This document shows, piece by piece, positions 46,490 to 58,327 of a stretch of DNA of 64,000 nucleotides. This stretch comes from Cunninghamia lanceolata (taxonomy: Eukaryota > Streptophyta > Pinopsida > Cupressales > Cupressaceae). The stretch's first letter is position 1. Every line of letters begins with the position of its first letter. The notes under the pieces are model-generated. The model ran no database searches and had not been told where the DNA came from. It saw only the letters and a program-made list of their open reading frames with translations. The DNA is taken from assembly GCA_027924645.1 (NCBI GenBank), contig BSBN01000233.1, positions 11,054,501-11,118,500 on the forward strand, given 5' to 3'. A program made the translations under genes and the position numbers.

Positions 46490-47593
46490 CTAGATCTTGT
46501 TCATCTGATTCCTAACTTCATCAGCATTCATCTTTTGTTTACCCTTGTCTTGATTATGATTATACACCGGACCTCTTCTATCCTGATTCTTACTTCTGCA
46601 GATTTTTGCATTATGACCGGACCTGTTACAGATTTGGCAAATAATATTTCCTTGCATATTTGTCTGATAACCTCTTGATCTGCATTGATTAGCCATATGA
46701 CCTACTCTATTGCATGCAAAGCATCTACCATTGAATGCTTTGTTTATTTGTATATTTCTGCATTCATGAGACTTGTGTCCATACCTTTTGCAGTTAAAGC
46801 ACTGTCCGGAGAAGGATGAATTAGTCTGATTCATTTTCTTCTTGCACTGATTTGCTTTGTGACCAAAGTGATTGCAGCTGTGACAGTATCCATTGAAGGA
46901 TGGATGTCTTTGAGCATTGGGCTGTCTTACCAGAGGTCTTCTAGGTCTATTCCTTGGATTTTCTGATCCAAAATTCTTTTGACCGGATCTAGAGCTTTCT
47001 CCTTTCTCATATCCCAAACCATACTTATCATCTGTCCTCTTTTGACTTCCAAGAAGTACTTCAAGTTGGGCAGAGCTTATCTTGAATTTTTCTTTATATT
47101 CATTTGTTGTTTGAAGATCTCTTTTGAGAGAGACAATTTGATCCTCAAGCTTTTCTTCATTATCTTTGGCATCTTCAAGATCAGATTCAAGATGTCTGAT
47201 AATCCTGTCCATCTGGTGGCATTCTTCTGATTTCTCTTTAAGAGATTGTCTTAGATTGTCTTTAGCTTTTCTTTTTTCTTCAATCTCTTGAGTAAACTTT
47301 ATAGTTCCTGATTCCATTTCATGTCTTAACATAATGACTTCTTTTGATAACTTTTCACATAACTTGGTTTTCTCAGCCAATTCTTCATTTGTATTGCTTT
47401 CTTCACTTTGTCTTGCCAATTGTTGGAGCAGTTCTTTTCTCTTTTTCATAGAGAGACTTAATTTATCCTTTAGTTCTCTCATGAATTCATCAACCTGTTT
47501 GAGTCTTTCCTTTAATTCATTGACTTCAGAGTTTGACTGTTCAAGATCCTCAAGGGCAGTCTTGAGTTGCTCCCTTAAACCATATGCATCCAT
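46490..47593 (-). CDS. Element D ORF1: gag-like coiled-coil protein with four CCHC zinc knuckles
   Basis: Intact ORF of 367 residues, starting MDAYGLREQL 52 bases after the primer site. Residues 5-170 are heptad-rich coiled coil. Residues 172-196 (SSAQLEVLLGSQ...GLGYEK) match the segment before the knuckle in copia/Sirevirus gag. Then come four knuckles of form CX2CX4HX4C at 237-250, 265-278, 291-304 and 319-332. The usual N-terminal copia gag domain is absent and most copia gags have one or two knuckles. Likely role: RNA binding and co-packaging with a helper's gag. The only undamaged retroelement ORF of this size in the window apart from parts of ORF2. Confidence 0.88.
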   Translation of the reverse strand: MDAYGLREQLKTALEDLEQSNSEVNELKERLKQVDEFMRELKDKLSLSMKKRKELLQQLARQSEESNTNEELAEKTKLCEKLSKEVIMLRHEMESGTIKFTQEIEEKRKAKDNLRQSLKEKSEECHQMDRIIRHLESDLEDAKDNEEKLEDQIVSLKRDLQTTNEYKEKFKISSAQLEVLLGSQKRTDDKYGLGYEKGESSRSGQKNFGSENPRNRPRRPLVRQPNAQRHPSFNGYCHSCNHFGHKANQCKKKMNQTNSSFSGQCFNCKRYGHKSHECRNIQINKAFNGRCFACNRVGHMANQCRSRGYQTNMQGNIICQICNRSGHNAKICRSKNQDRRGPVYNHNQDKGKQKMNADEVRNQMNKI

Positions 47594-47644
47594 TTGAACT
47601 CCCAGATCTTCCTCAAGCTGTTAGGCTCTATTAGGAGGAACTTG

Positions 47645-47656
47645 GCTCTGATACCA
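47645..47656 (-). other. Element D primer binding site, initiator tRNA-Met
   Basis: Minus strand TGGTATCAGAGC, the standard plant copia/chromovirus site, two bases inside the 5' LTR. Confidence 0.95.
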
Positions 47657-47658
47657 AT

Positions 47659-48747
47659 TGTTGATAACTAAGAGGGGGGGTGAATCAGTTATGCTAATTA
47701 TTTCTTCTTTTGAACTTTCTTATTAATCAAAGCATCATTGAATCAAACAAACAAACATTACCATGAAATGAGAAACACATGACACAGTATTTTTGACATG
47801 GAAACCCGGTTAAGGGAGAAAACCACAGGGTGATTAACCCAAAGATTATTCTCTGTTAAAAGAACAAGGAATTACAAAAATGGCACTTGCCAATTAGGGC
47901 TCACTGCCCTAGCACACTGCTCACAAGAGGCACACTGCCTACAAAGAGACACACTGTCTACAAAAGAATGTTATATAGTACTTGAACTGATTGAAAGCAT
48001 CTATATATGCTGGAGTTTAGTTCTGGTTAGGCTCAGTACACTGATCTGCTGCACTTCATCTTTCCTCTGATCTTTAATCTGCTTTCCTTTCACATACCAG
48101 ATCTTTCTTACTACTTCTGCTCTGCTCTTTCCTTGTTCCCTTATACACTTCTACTTCAACACCTCTCACAGCAAAATTCATCCTCTATATATATCCGCAC
48201 TAATGATTTTATTATCTTTCTAGTCGGCACCCGGAATAGTTTATCTTCACACAAACTTTGATCTGTCGGCTGAATCCTTGCATATCAAGTAATGCGGATC
48301 AAGCATATACTTGTAGATATCATTAATCATGTCGGCCAAACATGATTCATGCCTTCACAACCTTTACCAACAACAGTAACAGATCCGGAAAATAGTCTGA
48401 TGCTCTGTCAGTCAGTTCTTCCTCTGTTCTCACTGTCTCTCAGGAATCCGGTACTCAACTATTCATATCTTTTTCTTTGTCCATCATTGGAGGCTAAATC
48501 CTTGGAATATACTACTCAAGGTAGTCCTCTTGACTTCCCCAAAACCGTACTGCACCAAGACACTCCCTCTGAGAGGTCCGGACCAATCTGTCAGACCTTG
48601 CCACATGCTCTGTTCTTGTTCACCGGACCACAACAGTCTTCATTTTGACTTCTGGTAGAGGCACACCATGACTTGTGGATATGTGGGATGACCTTTGTTG
48701 CCATCAATGACAACAACCATGAATCCATATAGTGTCTCTTGCCAACA
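47659..48747 (-). repeat. Element D 5' LTR
   Basis: 1,089 bases, TGTTGATAACTAAGAGG to CTCTTGCCAACA, the same length as the 3' LTR. A minus-strand TATATATA at 48186-48194 is a plausible TATA box for the element transcript. Confidence 0.96.
48185..48196 (-). promoter_or_regulatory. Candidate TATA box in D 5' LTR
   Basis: GGATATATATAG on the minus strand, surrounded by less AT-rich sequence. It is kept in the 3' LTR as well. It would start transcription about 30 bases downstream, leaving a long R-U5. Motif evidence only. Confidence 0.4.
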
Positions 48748-50830
48748 GAGGTAGGTCAGAGATTGATTTTTTAACGCACGATAATTTTGAAAATGCAACA
48801 TGGGTTTTAGAGGTCACCAACTGATTAGAGAATTGACAATTTTACAGGTCAGTCGGACCTCATTTTGGCGCTAAGCATTGAATGTGTCCTCAGTAAAATT
48901 TGTCTAAGTTTTTGGTCTTTTTCTAGCTTTCAATGGGAAATCCTAACGGGGTTTCAATGAAGAACAAACAATCCATGCACAGAAAGCCTAGCTTAGAAAC
49001 CCTAAGAATGTTCATTTTAGAAAGACAAATGTTTAATCAAACCCTAATTGCATGCAGTGAAAGCTCGAAGGAAAAGGTTTGGAACCCTACCTAGTAAATG
49101 TAGAAGGTGCATTTGGACTGTGTAGGTAGGTCATGGTTTCAAGCTTGGGCAGATCGACAACAAGAGTATTCAAATTTCCAAACGGAGCTCCAGAAATCCC
49201 GTCGAATGCAAAAGAAATGATTTAAAATGGAGGATTTGCCCCTTTTATCCCCTGGTGAAATCACCATTAATGTATAGCGTATGATTGTTAGTTTTAGGGT
49301 TTCTAGCGCGATTTCTCCCTAGCACAGACCTAGAGGGGAAATAGGGTGCATCGGATCTGGTTGGTGATTGACCTTTTCAGCGCTAGGACTTATAAATTCA
49401 ATTTGCACAGTTTGCAGGCATTTAAGGTACCTCTGACTTGCAGGTATTTTGGGTTCCTTTGACTTAGTTGGTGATCGATTGATTTAGTGCAAGTCAGAGA
49501 CAGTTGATTGTAGCGTAGAAGTCCATCAAAGAGGAAATTAGCGCTGAAGTCGGTGACAACAGATTTTAGCTCAAGGTCAGTTGGAAGACAATCTAGCACA
49601 ATGGTCAGACAGATAGGAGTTTAGCACAAAGCTTAGTTGGAGGGCAATCTAGCACAAAAGGGCAATTCAAGGACCTCAAAAGGGATGTAAAAAACCAACC
49701 TAGCAGATACTTGAAGTAATTTCTCAATATTATCATTCAATCAAGGTCAAAATGTCCTTTTACCACTTAACCACTTGGGAGATGAAAAAGATCTAATTGA
49801 CACCCTAAGCCAAATCAAAAGAGGGGGTCCTCATTTTTTGAATGGGGCGTGTGTGTGAGGCACAACAAATGATGACTCTGCTAGGAAATGATCCCGAGCA
49901 TTCCAATGATAAACGTTCAGTTTGAACCCAGAATCTCTGTGTTCCCCACATATTAAACAAAAAAGTAGGGTACCTTATCAAAGAATCTAAGATCACTAAC
50001 TAGTGCAACCATCCAAATACTAAAAACCTAAGTGTGTGCAATCATATTCATTCCCATCCTTCGGCAACTAAGTTCATCCAAGATCCCTTGAGACAAGCTA
50101 GAAAGATGAGATCATTCTACCACCAAGTAATGCTCAAATTTTTAAGATGTAATGAGCTTTGAGAAGAACAAAAGACAGATAATCTTTTCTGGTATGATGA
50201 CATTTGATGGTAATCATTTCTAAATAGTATCTTTTGTAAGTATTGGCAATTGGTAGCCTCTTTTATTTGCACTGTAACAGGTCTGGTGTTGAAAAACACC
50301 TTTTATTTTTACCCAATATAGGCTAGCAACACTTAGTATTACCTACCTTTTTGCTTGATTGATAGTGCATGTCGTAGAAGAAGTAGTCAACCCTTTTACT
50401 TGACACAAGATCAATCAAACTCACCTAGCTACCTTAGGATCATTTAAAGTGTGAAAGATATATAGTTAGAAAATACTTCAGGTGCACCAACTAATAACTC
50501 ATTTCCAATGAACAGACACCATACTCCTTGGCATAACAGTGGAACCCACAGCAAAACTAAGTGGAGACCTTGGCTTCTTTAAGGAAGACTCATGACTATT
50601 CACCCATCAAAGAAGCACTTGCAGATCCGCACAACTGCCACCACATTAAAAACAAAGACCCCATGAAAAAGCAAGTGCAGCAAGCAAAACCAAAAGGACA
50701 ACTAATCTAAGTAATGCACCTAACAACTAAGGAAAGCTAAGGCAAGAAAGAAAAGCTAAACTAAAGGCAACCTAAACTAACAACAAACAAACCCCTATCT
50801 ATGTACACTAAAACGAGGCATGACTACCTC
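48748..50830. other. Element C unit 2, non-coding between D and integrase
   Basis: Continues the sequence interrupted at 41270. Contains the rest of the fossil plus-strand LTR (to 49867) and its primer site relic (49870-49887), then about 940 bases equivalent to 28076-28978. No supported ORF. Confidence 0.65.
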
Positions 50831-52149
50831 TCAGGCTTGGAAGTAGTGCTTTAGGAACTAGACATTGACAAGCAATGGTAGTTCCTCACTAGTAAGGCCC
50901 TTGAGTTGGTATTTGTTGTCTCCAAGGATCTCATAGATCTGATAGGGGCCCAACCAAAGTTTATCAAACTTACCATGTTCTCCTTTCTTTTCTTGCACTT
51001 TATCCCAGCATAGGACCAAATCATAAATGTAGAAGGCTTTGACCTTGGCTCTTTTGTTGAACCATCATTATATGACTCCTTGATGTTTAGCAAAGTTTTC
51101 TATAGCAGCATCTTATTTCTCTTCAAGGTACAGTAATTGAGCCAACCTAGAGGACAATTGATCATCAGTTTCAAGGTAGTCTTGCATGAATTGTAGTACT
51201 GGAATCCTCAAGTGGATAGGAAAGATGGGTTCAATCCCATAGACTAGGTGATAAGGCAATGTGCTCAGGGGTGCTTTATGTCAGATTCTATTAGCCCATA
51301 AGGTGAACCTAAGCTGAGTATACTAGTCTCTGGTGTTTTTGTCCAATAGTTTCTTAATGACCTCAAGTAGATTTTTGTTTGTTGATTCAGCTACCCCATT
51401 CCCTTGTGGGTAATAATTAGATGAGAACTTGAGAGTAACCCTATAATCAAATGCCCAGTTAGAAAAATGTAATGATAAAAAGGCAGGGCCATTATCACAG
51501 ACTAAAAAAAATGGACAACCAAATCTGGGGATAATATGCTTTTCAACAAACTCAATAACTACTTCTGTGGTGCATTGCTTCATACTATCGAGTACAATAA
51601 TCAGTAGCGGTCAAAATATAACTGTGGCTTGCAGAGGAAGGCAGATTGATCATACCAATAAAGTCAAGGCCCCACATAGCAAATGGTCATACCTCTACCA
51701 TTGGTCGCAAGGGCATGGCTACGTGTCGCTCTCTATGTGCAGCGGTCTGGCATATATGACAAGTTCTTACATGTGAATATGCATCTTTGAACAAAGTTGG
51801 CCAGTAATATCTGGCACGAAAAACCTAATTAGCTATTGAGTGGGCTGACCCATGACCTGTCCTGAATCTCTCATGAAAACTGGTTAATACTTGATTGACC
51901 TCTAACATGTCCAAACACCTTAAATAGATGCCTTCGTGATTCTTCTTGTAAAGAACTGATCATTTTATCATGTAACTACTACTTTTTAGTTTAAGTGCTC
52001 TTCTTTGCACTGAATTCAGCTATGGTGGATAGTGTTGATTGAGTAAATAAAATATGATATCTCTGTACCACTCATCTTTTGAAACGTCTTCCAACAGGTA
52101 TTGCTGGGAGACTAGGTCTAGTCCCACTTTAGCCATTGTTCTTGTCAGG
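50831..52149 (-). pseudogene. Element C unit 2 integrase
   Basis: Homologous throughout to 28979-30289. Core motifs LVCDNGPAFLSLHFSN and NYYPQGNGVAESTNKN are clearer than in unit 1. Stop at 50831-50833 after KHYFQA. TAG stops and at least one frameshift. Confidence 0.86.
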
Positions 52150-53745
52150 GCCTGACCTCTTACCAATTTCATAGGTTGAATATCTATGTCAAACTCTTGC
52201 AGTATGGTGACCCATTTCCCTCTTCTTTCTCCTAATTTTCCTTGCATTAGTAATGCTTTGACTGCTACATCTGGGACTATGGGAGTTACTTGACTTCTTA
52301 AGATGTAATGATGGAATTTCTTAACTGCCTTGACCAAAACGTATGCTTGTTTTTCCACATTTGGATATCATAGCTCTGCGTCTTTCAATGGGGTGCTCAT
52401 GAAAGTGATGGGCCTTTCATCATTAATTAACCTCTTCTGCATCAACATTGCAGCACAAGTATGCTCGGAAGCAAATGAGTGTATTTGAAATGGTAAAGTG
52501 TAATCGGGACTCACCAAGACAGGTGCATTATCTATAGCTTGTTTAATTTCTGTGAAGGCAGCCTTGGCTTCTAGAGTACAATCCATTTCAGCATCCTTCT
52601 TTAGCATGGCATTGAGAGGTCAAACAATCTCATCAAACCTCGTGATGAATTTATGTACAAAATTGATCTTACCAAAGTATGACTTAAGTTCCTTCTTGCT
52701 GGCTGGGGGAGGTACTTTGAGTATTGCTTGGATCCAGTTTAGGTCGATAGATATTCCTTGCTCAGATATTACATGTCCCAGCAACTTCCCCTCAGTTACT
52801 CCAAAAATGCACTTCTTGGGGTTGACTGATATACCATAATCCTTGCATCACTTCAACGCCTTTCTCAAATTTGCTACATGATCCTCTCACCTTTTTGAGA
52901 ATACTATGAGGTCATCCATGTAGATGATAATACATTTTCCAAATAATCCTTTAAAAGAAACATCCATTGCACACTGAAAAATTGCGCCAGCGTTGATTAA
53001 ACTGAATAGCATGCAGCAATATGCATAGATGCCCCATTTATAGGTGAAGGACATCTTTAATCTATCTTCATATTCTACCATCACCTAGTTATAACTAGAA
53101 TATCCATCCAAGAATGACATCATTTGGGACCCATTAACAAACTGTAATACTTCATCCAAGGAAGGCAGTGGGTAATTATCCTTTTCAGATGCTCTATTTA
53201 AGTTACAGAAGTCAACACAAAGCCTGATTTCTCCATTTTTCTTTCAGACTGGAACTAAATTTGCTACCCATGCAAAATGTCTGATTGGAAATACTATCCT
53301 TGCTAATAGCAGCTTCTGAACTTCTTTGAAAATTAGTGGTTCCAGTAGAGCATTCACTGGCCGTTGCCTTTGTCTGAATGGCTTTGCTCTTGGCTTTAAT
53401 GGGATGGTGTGTGTGATGATCGAGGTATCGTATGTCTTTAGATCTTCATAGATCCATGCTATAACCTCATGGTAATCTCTCAATGCATGTATGATTCCTA
53501 TCTTTTCTTCTTCAGTACTAGCTTTCCTAATGAACACATTCTTAACATTTTCTTTCGTTCCCAAGTTAAATAGGTCACACTTTCCTCCTGGAGACTCTCC
53601 TTCTTTCCTTTGGGTTCCTAAATTATCTTCATCAAACAATCTTTCCAATTCTACCATCCCTCATGGAATCTTATTTGTTTTCAAGTTTAGTACTCCTTCT
53701 AAATCTATTTCAACAAGCTCCATTTCTTCTTCAACTATTATCTGA
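52150..53745 (-). pseudogene. Element C unit 2 reverse transcriptase and degenerate RNase H
   Basis: Linker (NLGTKENVKNVFIRKAS), RT with WVANLVPV, INAGAIFQCAMDVSF and IIYMDD near 52908-52928, and an RNase H reading PFQIHSFASEHTCAAML and RGQALTRTMAK. The same two catalytic acids are missing as in unit 1, so their loss predates the divergence of the copies and is not random decay. Confidence 0.86.
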
Positions 53746-53904
53746 GAAGTGAAAACATCAGATGAAGTAAGAATATTAATTATGTGCTAATAATTTTCAA
53801 AAACTTGGAAATTGGTAACATTATCAGGTACAGATGGGGTAGCGACAAATTCAATAGAAAATGTTTTTAATCTTGCCATGGATGTTGGCTCTAAAGTATG
53901 TGTT

Positions 53905-54272
53905 GTTTGAGCTAGAGCATTTGCAACATGATTATGCCTCCTTGGGATCAATTGGATGTTAAAACTGTCAAAGCATTCTATCAAATCCTAGACTCTATTC
54001 CTGTACCTATTCAACCTCTTATCATTACATGAGTACTATTTTCTTACTTGTTTCACCACCAATTCAGAATCACCAAACACCTAGATAATTTTGACCTTCT
54101 TCTGCAGTGCTAGCAACAACCCCTACACTAATGCTTCGTATTCAATGATGTTGTTTGTGCATGGAAACTATAGTCTTTGTGACACCAAATATGAGCTCAC
54201 AGTGGGATTGATTAATTCGACCTCTACACCAGACCCTTGTCTGCATCTTCAGCCATCAAATCTTAAGGTCCA
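53905..54272 (-). pseudogene. Element C unit 2 archaeal-type RNase H upstream of RT
   Basis: LRFDG, GSGVEVELINP, NNIIEYEALV, VFGDSELVVKQV and RRHNHVANALAQ in order. EYEAL is kept where unit 1 has KYEAL. Same place, between protease and RT, so the arrangement is a family property. Internal TAG stops as in unit 1. Confidence 0.8.
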
Positions 54273-55500
54273 TGCAGAAATCTCTGCTGCTATCATTCTA
54301 TTTTATAGATTTCTTTGCATCAAGCAGAGGCTCGAGTTCTTCCTTATTTTTGAATAGTTGATGCCTTCTTCAGAATTATGGGATCTTCAATTATCTTTGT
54401 ACTTGCTTCACTACCTCTTGGCATAGCTGGAAAGTAAATTCAGAATGAGAAGTATCATGTATGCGGTACTAGTTGGGTAATAATAACTCCTCCATTTGAA
54501 CCTACTTTCCAACAGTGATTTGATCTTGCGCAAATTTGGCTACGAAATCATGGAATCCTTTGAATATCCTAGGTTCATCCTCTTCTGAAGAGTCTTCTGA
54601 ATCTGATTGAATGTATGCTTATGTACTTTCTTGTCTTTCTATAAGTGGTTTAGAGGGTCTTAAGCAACTTAGCATAAGGACTTCTTTTGACTGACTAATG
54701 TGTGGAAGATAAACTCCCAAATCAACTTCTGAGAACAGAATCTCATTGGGTTGATTATATTCCATGATCATATGCTTCATCTTACATTCTCTTTCAATAC
54801 GTATCTAATTGGCCAACCCTTTCCATGGTAGCTACATATGGGAAAAGTTAGTTGCCATATAACTGTTCAAAGTCCTAGACCAGTCTCTACTTAGAAGCAT
54901 GCCATATTGATCTGGAATGTCCACTACTTGAATATCTATACACTATTGCACCCTAGGATTAGAAGCTAGCTGCATGTGTATCCTATTTAATTCACCTACT
55001 ACATTCACTTCAGTCTTATCTAATTGCCTCACCTTCCTGGAAGACTTGGCTGGAGTGAGCCCAAGTGCTTTACAGACTGATAATGGCATTACATTCATGG
55101 AAGCACTAGAATCTACTAAATAGTTATGAAGGTTCTTATTGAATATCCTGAGTGTTAAGAGGAAAGGAGGACTTTCCCTCTTGTCTTTATACAGTGTTAT
55201 CTTTTGTTCCACATCAGTCACATGTATTCTTTCTTTCCCTTTATCAATGCCATATTTGGTGATGTTTTCCTTTGGTACATAATCTGTTTTAGTTCCAGCA
55301 CCTATATCTTGGAAGAAAGATGTCTTGACCTCAGGTATTTTAAGTAACTCATACACAGAAAGACTAACCTTCATTTTATTAAGTTCCTCAGTTACATACT
55401 GCCCCATTTTTACTATGTCAGATCATTGAGAATTTTCTGTAGCAGTAGCGCCCTGATATACTGATTGATGGGGAACTTTTGGGGGTTTAGGGTTATTGGT
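54273..55500 (-). pseudogene. Element C unit 2 protease region
   Basis: NYLVDSSASMNVMPLSVCKALGL (near 55060-55130), with DSSA in place of the usual DSGA, and RIHMQLASNPRVQ. Homologous to 32431-33700. Stops interrupt both sides. Confidence 0.78.
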
Positions 55501-57110
55501 AGCTTTTGGGTCAGGTGGAATCTGATAGTTGTTTAGCGGGATGGAGGTGATGAAAGGGCCTTTGGGCTTACTACTTCTCAAGTTTTAAGGAGTCTTATTG
55601 TATTATTGATATGCATTAACTTCTTCAAACTCTTCTTCCTCAGGTTGATTATCATCTTAGAATGGAAATGTATAACTATCAAGGAGTAGAGCAGTGTCAT
55701 ACATCTGAGAAGGAACAATTTCATACCCTGTCAGCGAATCTCCTAATTTTCAACATTTTGAATTTCCATCTACAAGATATTGGATGCAATCTAGAATTCT
55801 GGGCAGTCTAGTTCAGAGTGAGCATTCATGTTGTGCAATCTGCACCAAGTGGACAAAGCTGCTTCAGCTAACATCACACGACCCAGGGACCTAGTATCAT
55901 TGTTCTAATTTTCCAAGGGCGATGGCACTCCTCCATTGTTCAGTCTGGTGTTCCAAGATTGGTTTGGTCACTATTGAAAGTTCTAATTTTGATACTGATT
56001 CTGATTCGGGAACTAGTTCTGATTTTGATTCTGGGACTACTGTTGATTCTAACAATGTTGTTGATTTTGTCCCCTCTATTGTAGGTAAGCATTCTGGTTC
56101 TTGAGGAGGGTAACCTTAGCAGTAAGCTTCTTCATTTGCTCAACCAGTTCTTTGATATCATCTTTGTCTTCTTTGGCTTTGGTTGTTTCTAAAGACTATA
56201 GGAAAGGCATTTGTGCTAGAACCATTTTAGCTACTGGATTGCCTGGTGGATCACCAAAGTTTGTGTTGCAGCTGGGTTTGGAATCAGATTCATCACATGA
56301 GTATGATTAGCTAATGCAAGATTTATCATAGGTATTTTATTTGGCATGGCAACAAGTCCCATATGGTTCAATGGACCAGAGGCTGTCTGTCCTAGCTAGG
56401 TACTCACAGTGACAGCAGCAGAATATGCTTGAGCTAAAGTAGCAGGTATTGCGTCAGCTCTTCTTGTGAACATGGAGGTAAGTTTATCCAAGCCAGCATA
56501 GTAAATGGATAGGGCAGTGACCTGTTCTACAACATAAGGAGCTTGCAAGTGACTGAAGGCTTTGTGAAATCTATTGTTAAAGGAACTTATCATCTCTCCT
56601 TCACCTTGACAGATCTCTACAAAAGATCAATAAAGATCAGTTGGGGTGGTAGGCATACGGAACCTATCCAGAAATCCAGTCTTCAGGTTCAGCCATGAAT
56701 TTATGGATGTTGCAGGGAGGTTAGCGAACTAGTAATAAGTTTGATCCTTCAAAGAATAAGGGAACAACTTGCATATCACATCCTCATACTGTTCTTGCAA
56801 CATTAACATGTTAGCCTCAATGATTTTAATATGCTCATCTGCAGTCCTATCTGGATCATTTACTCTAAACTTTGAACATAACTTATCTGGGTTCTTTGGC
56901 ATATCATGGTAATCGTTGAACAGAAAAGGAGACTGATTATTTCCTGCAAAGAAGGCCATGTTGGGAGGGTTAAAGGGAGTTGCAGTTGTGTTCCTTGGGG
57001 TTGACTGAGCTCTTGGGGCTCTAGATATTACTTGATCCCTTCTTGTTCATCTAAATTCTGTTAGGGATAGCAACTCTTCTCTAGCTAAGCTGGATCTAGT
57101 GTGTCTTTGT
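55501..57110 (-). pseudogene. Element C unit 2 gag
   Basis: SPFLFNDYHDMPKNPDKLCSKF, EHIKIIEANMLMLQEQYED, MISSFNNRFHKAFSHLQAPYV and YYAGLDKLTSMFTRRADAI. Homologous to unit 1 gag. A Gln/Asn-rich region, reduced in quality by changes, lies near 55980-56070. No credible start codon. Confidence 0.8.
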
Positions 57111-57154
57111 CTAGTCCCCAGACTTTCTAATTTTTAAGCAGAGGGAAAATAGTT

Positions 57155-57172
57155 GCCCTCCTTCTAGTGCCA
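57155..57172 (-). other. Element C unit 2 primer binding site
   Basis: Minus strand TGGCACTAGAAGGAGGGC, four bases inside LTR 3. Matches the unit 1 site except at its last base. Confidence 0.65.
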
Positions 57173-57176
57173 ATTC

Positions 57177-58131
57177 TATTGATGTGTGTTTTAGCATGCA
57201 ACAACGCAGGTGTGATTGTTGGTTTCAGACCTCTCTTGAAAAGTATCCTACCCTGGGGAAGACTACTCCAAGGATAATACAACTAGGTCTTAGCTTGCTT
57301 GAAATCTCACAGATGGTATGTCTAGCTGTTCCTACAAGGGGTCTTACATGCAATCTGTAGATTTTCACATTTGGGACAGCAAATACACATAAACCCTTTT
57401 GTGATTTTCAGTTGATAAATAAGATAAAGTTCTGTTTAAATTCCTATTCTAATAACTAACAATAGTTTTGAAGAAAATGCAAAAGGTTAGGGTTTTTAGA
57501 AGGATCCTAAGTGACATTCACAATGCATAGGTTATCTTTAGTAGACAAATACTCTAAAACTTTTAACCAGCTTCTTGAGTTACCAAACTAAAATGGGTGT
57601 TACAGTGCTGCAAAAAATAGTGCTATCTTCAATGGAAGTCAATAGATTTTTAGATCACATTCATTTGCTAAATACCCAATAAATGACGCAACTTGACTTA
57701 TGAAACATAATTAAACTTTAGCACAAACAATCAGCCCAGACTAACTTGACATAGCTATTTACCATCATCAAATAACTAAAAGTATGGACTTAGAGTATTC
57801 ATCAAATACTACAGCAAACCATAAACATTATAAAAGCACAACTAACTAACTATGGGAGAGCAAGAAACGAACCATGAAAACCAAAATGAACCAATACAAG
57901 ACACAATTTCTCAAAATTACTATAGAAACTTACTTTGCATTACTTTAAATGGCATAGGGTCAATAATTCGATATAAAAATCTCCTTTAAAAATAAATGAA
58001 ATGGCAGCCCATTATATAGAAAAGCAGCATACCAAGTTTTCAAATGAACAGTGGAGATTAACTCGACACCGACGGTATAGATTACATCAATAAATACAAT
58101 TATAACAGCTCAGATCAATTCTCGGATTACA
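57177..58131 (-). repeat. Element C LTR 3, 5' LTR of unit 2 and 3' LTR of unit 3
   Basis: 955 bases, equal in length to LTR 2. The terminal TG has become TA at 57177-57178. Ends GGATTACA at 58131, or 58161 with the alternative polypurine tract CTGGGGGC. The 196 bases to the ORF3 stop hold nothing else. Confidence 0.82.
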
Positions 58132-58327
58132 TTTTGTCTTCTATGAAAAAGATGAAAAACAGCCCCCAGATACATTAAATCTAGTCAATTTGACTAGCCA
58201 ACTCAATATATTAATAGAAAAGAACATTTTAGAAGCATGAAAAAGACAAAATAGAGTCACATGTTGCCCCAAATATAGTAATTTACAAATATGATGGGAT
58301 TACATCCTTAGAATATTCAAAATAATA

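Larger units (their letters stand above)
41271..48747 (-). mobile_element. Element D: non-autonomous Sirevirus/copia-like LTR retrotransposon carrying unknown ORFs
   Basis: Two 1,089-bp LTRs, a tRNA-iMet primer site and a polypurine tract bound a 5.3-kb internal region with no RT, RNase H, integrase or protease. It encodes instead a gag-like coiled-coil zinc-knuckle protein (46490-47593) and a large unknown protein (42592-45766). Target duplication GAGGT at 41266-41270 and 48748-48752 is perfect, and the uninterrupted sequence is seen in unit 1. About 28 LTR differences by eye, 26 of them transitions. It would depend on another element's enzymes. Confidence 0.9.
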
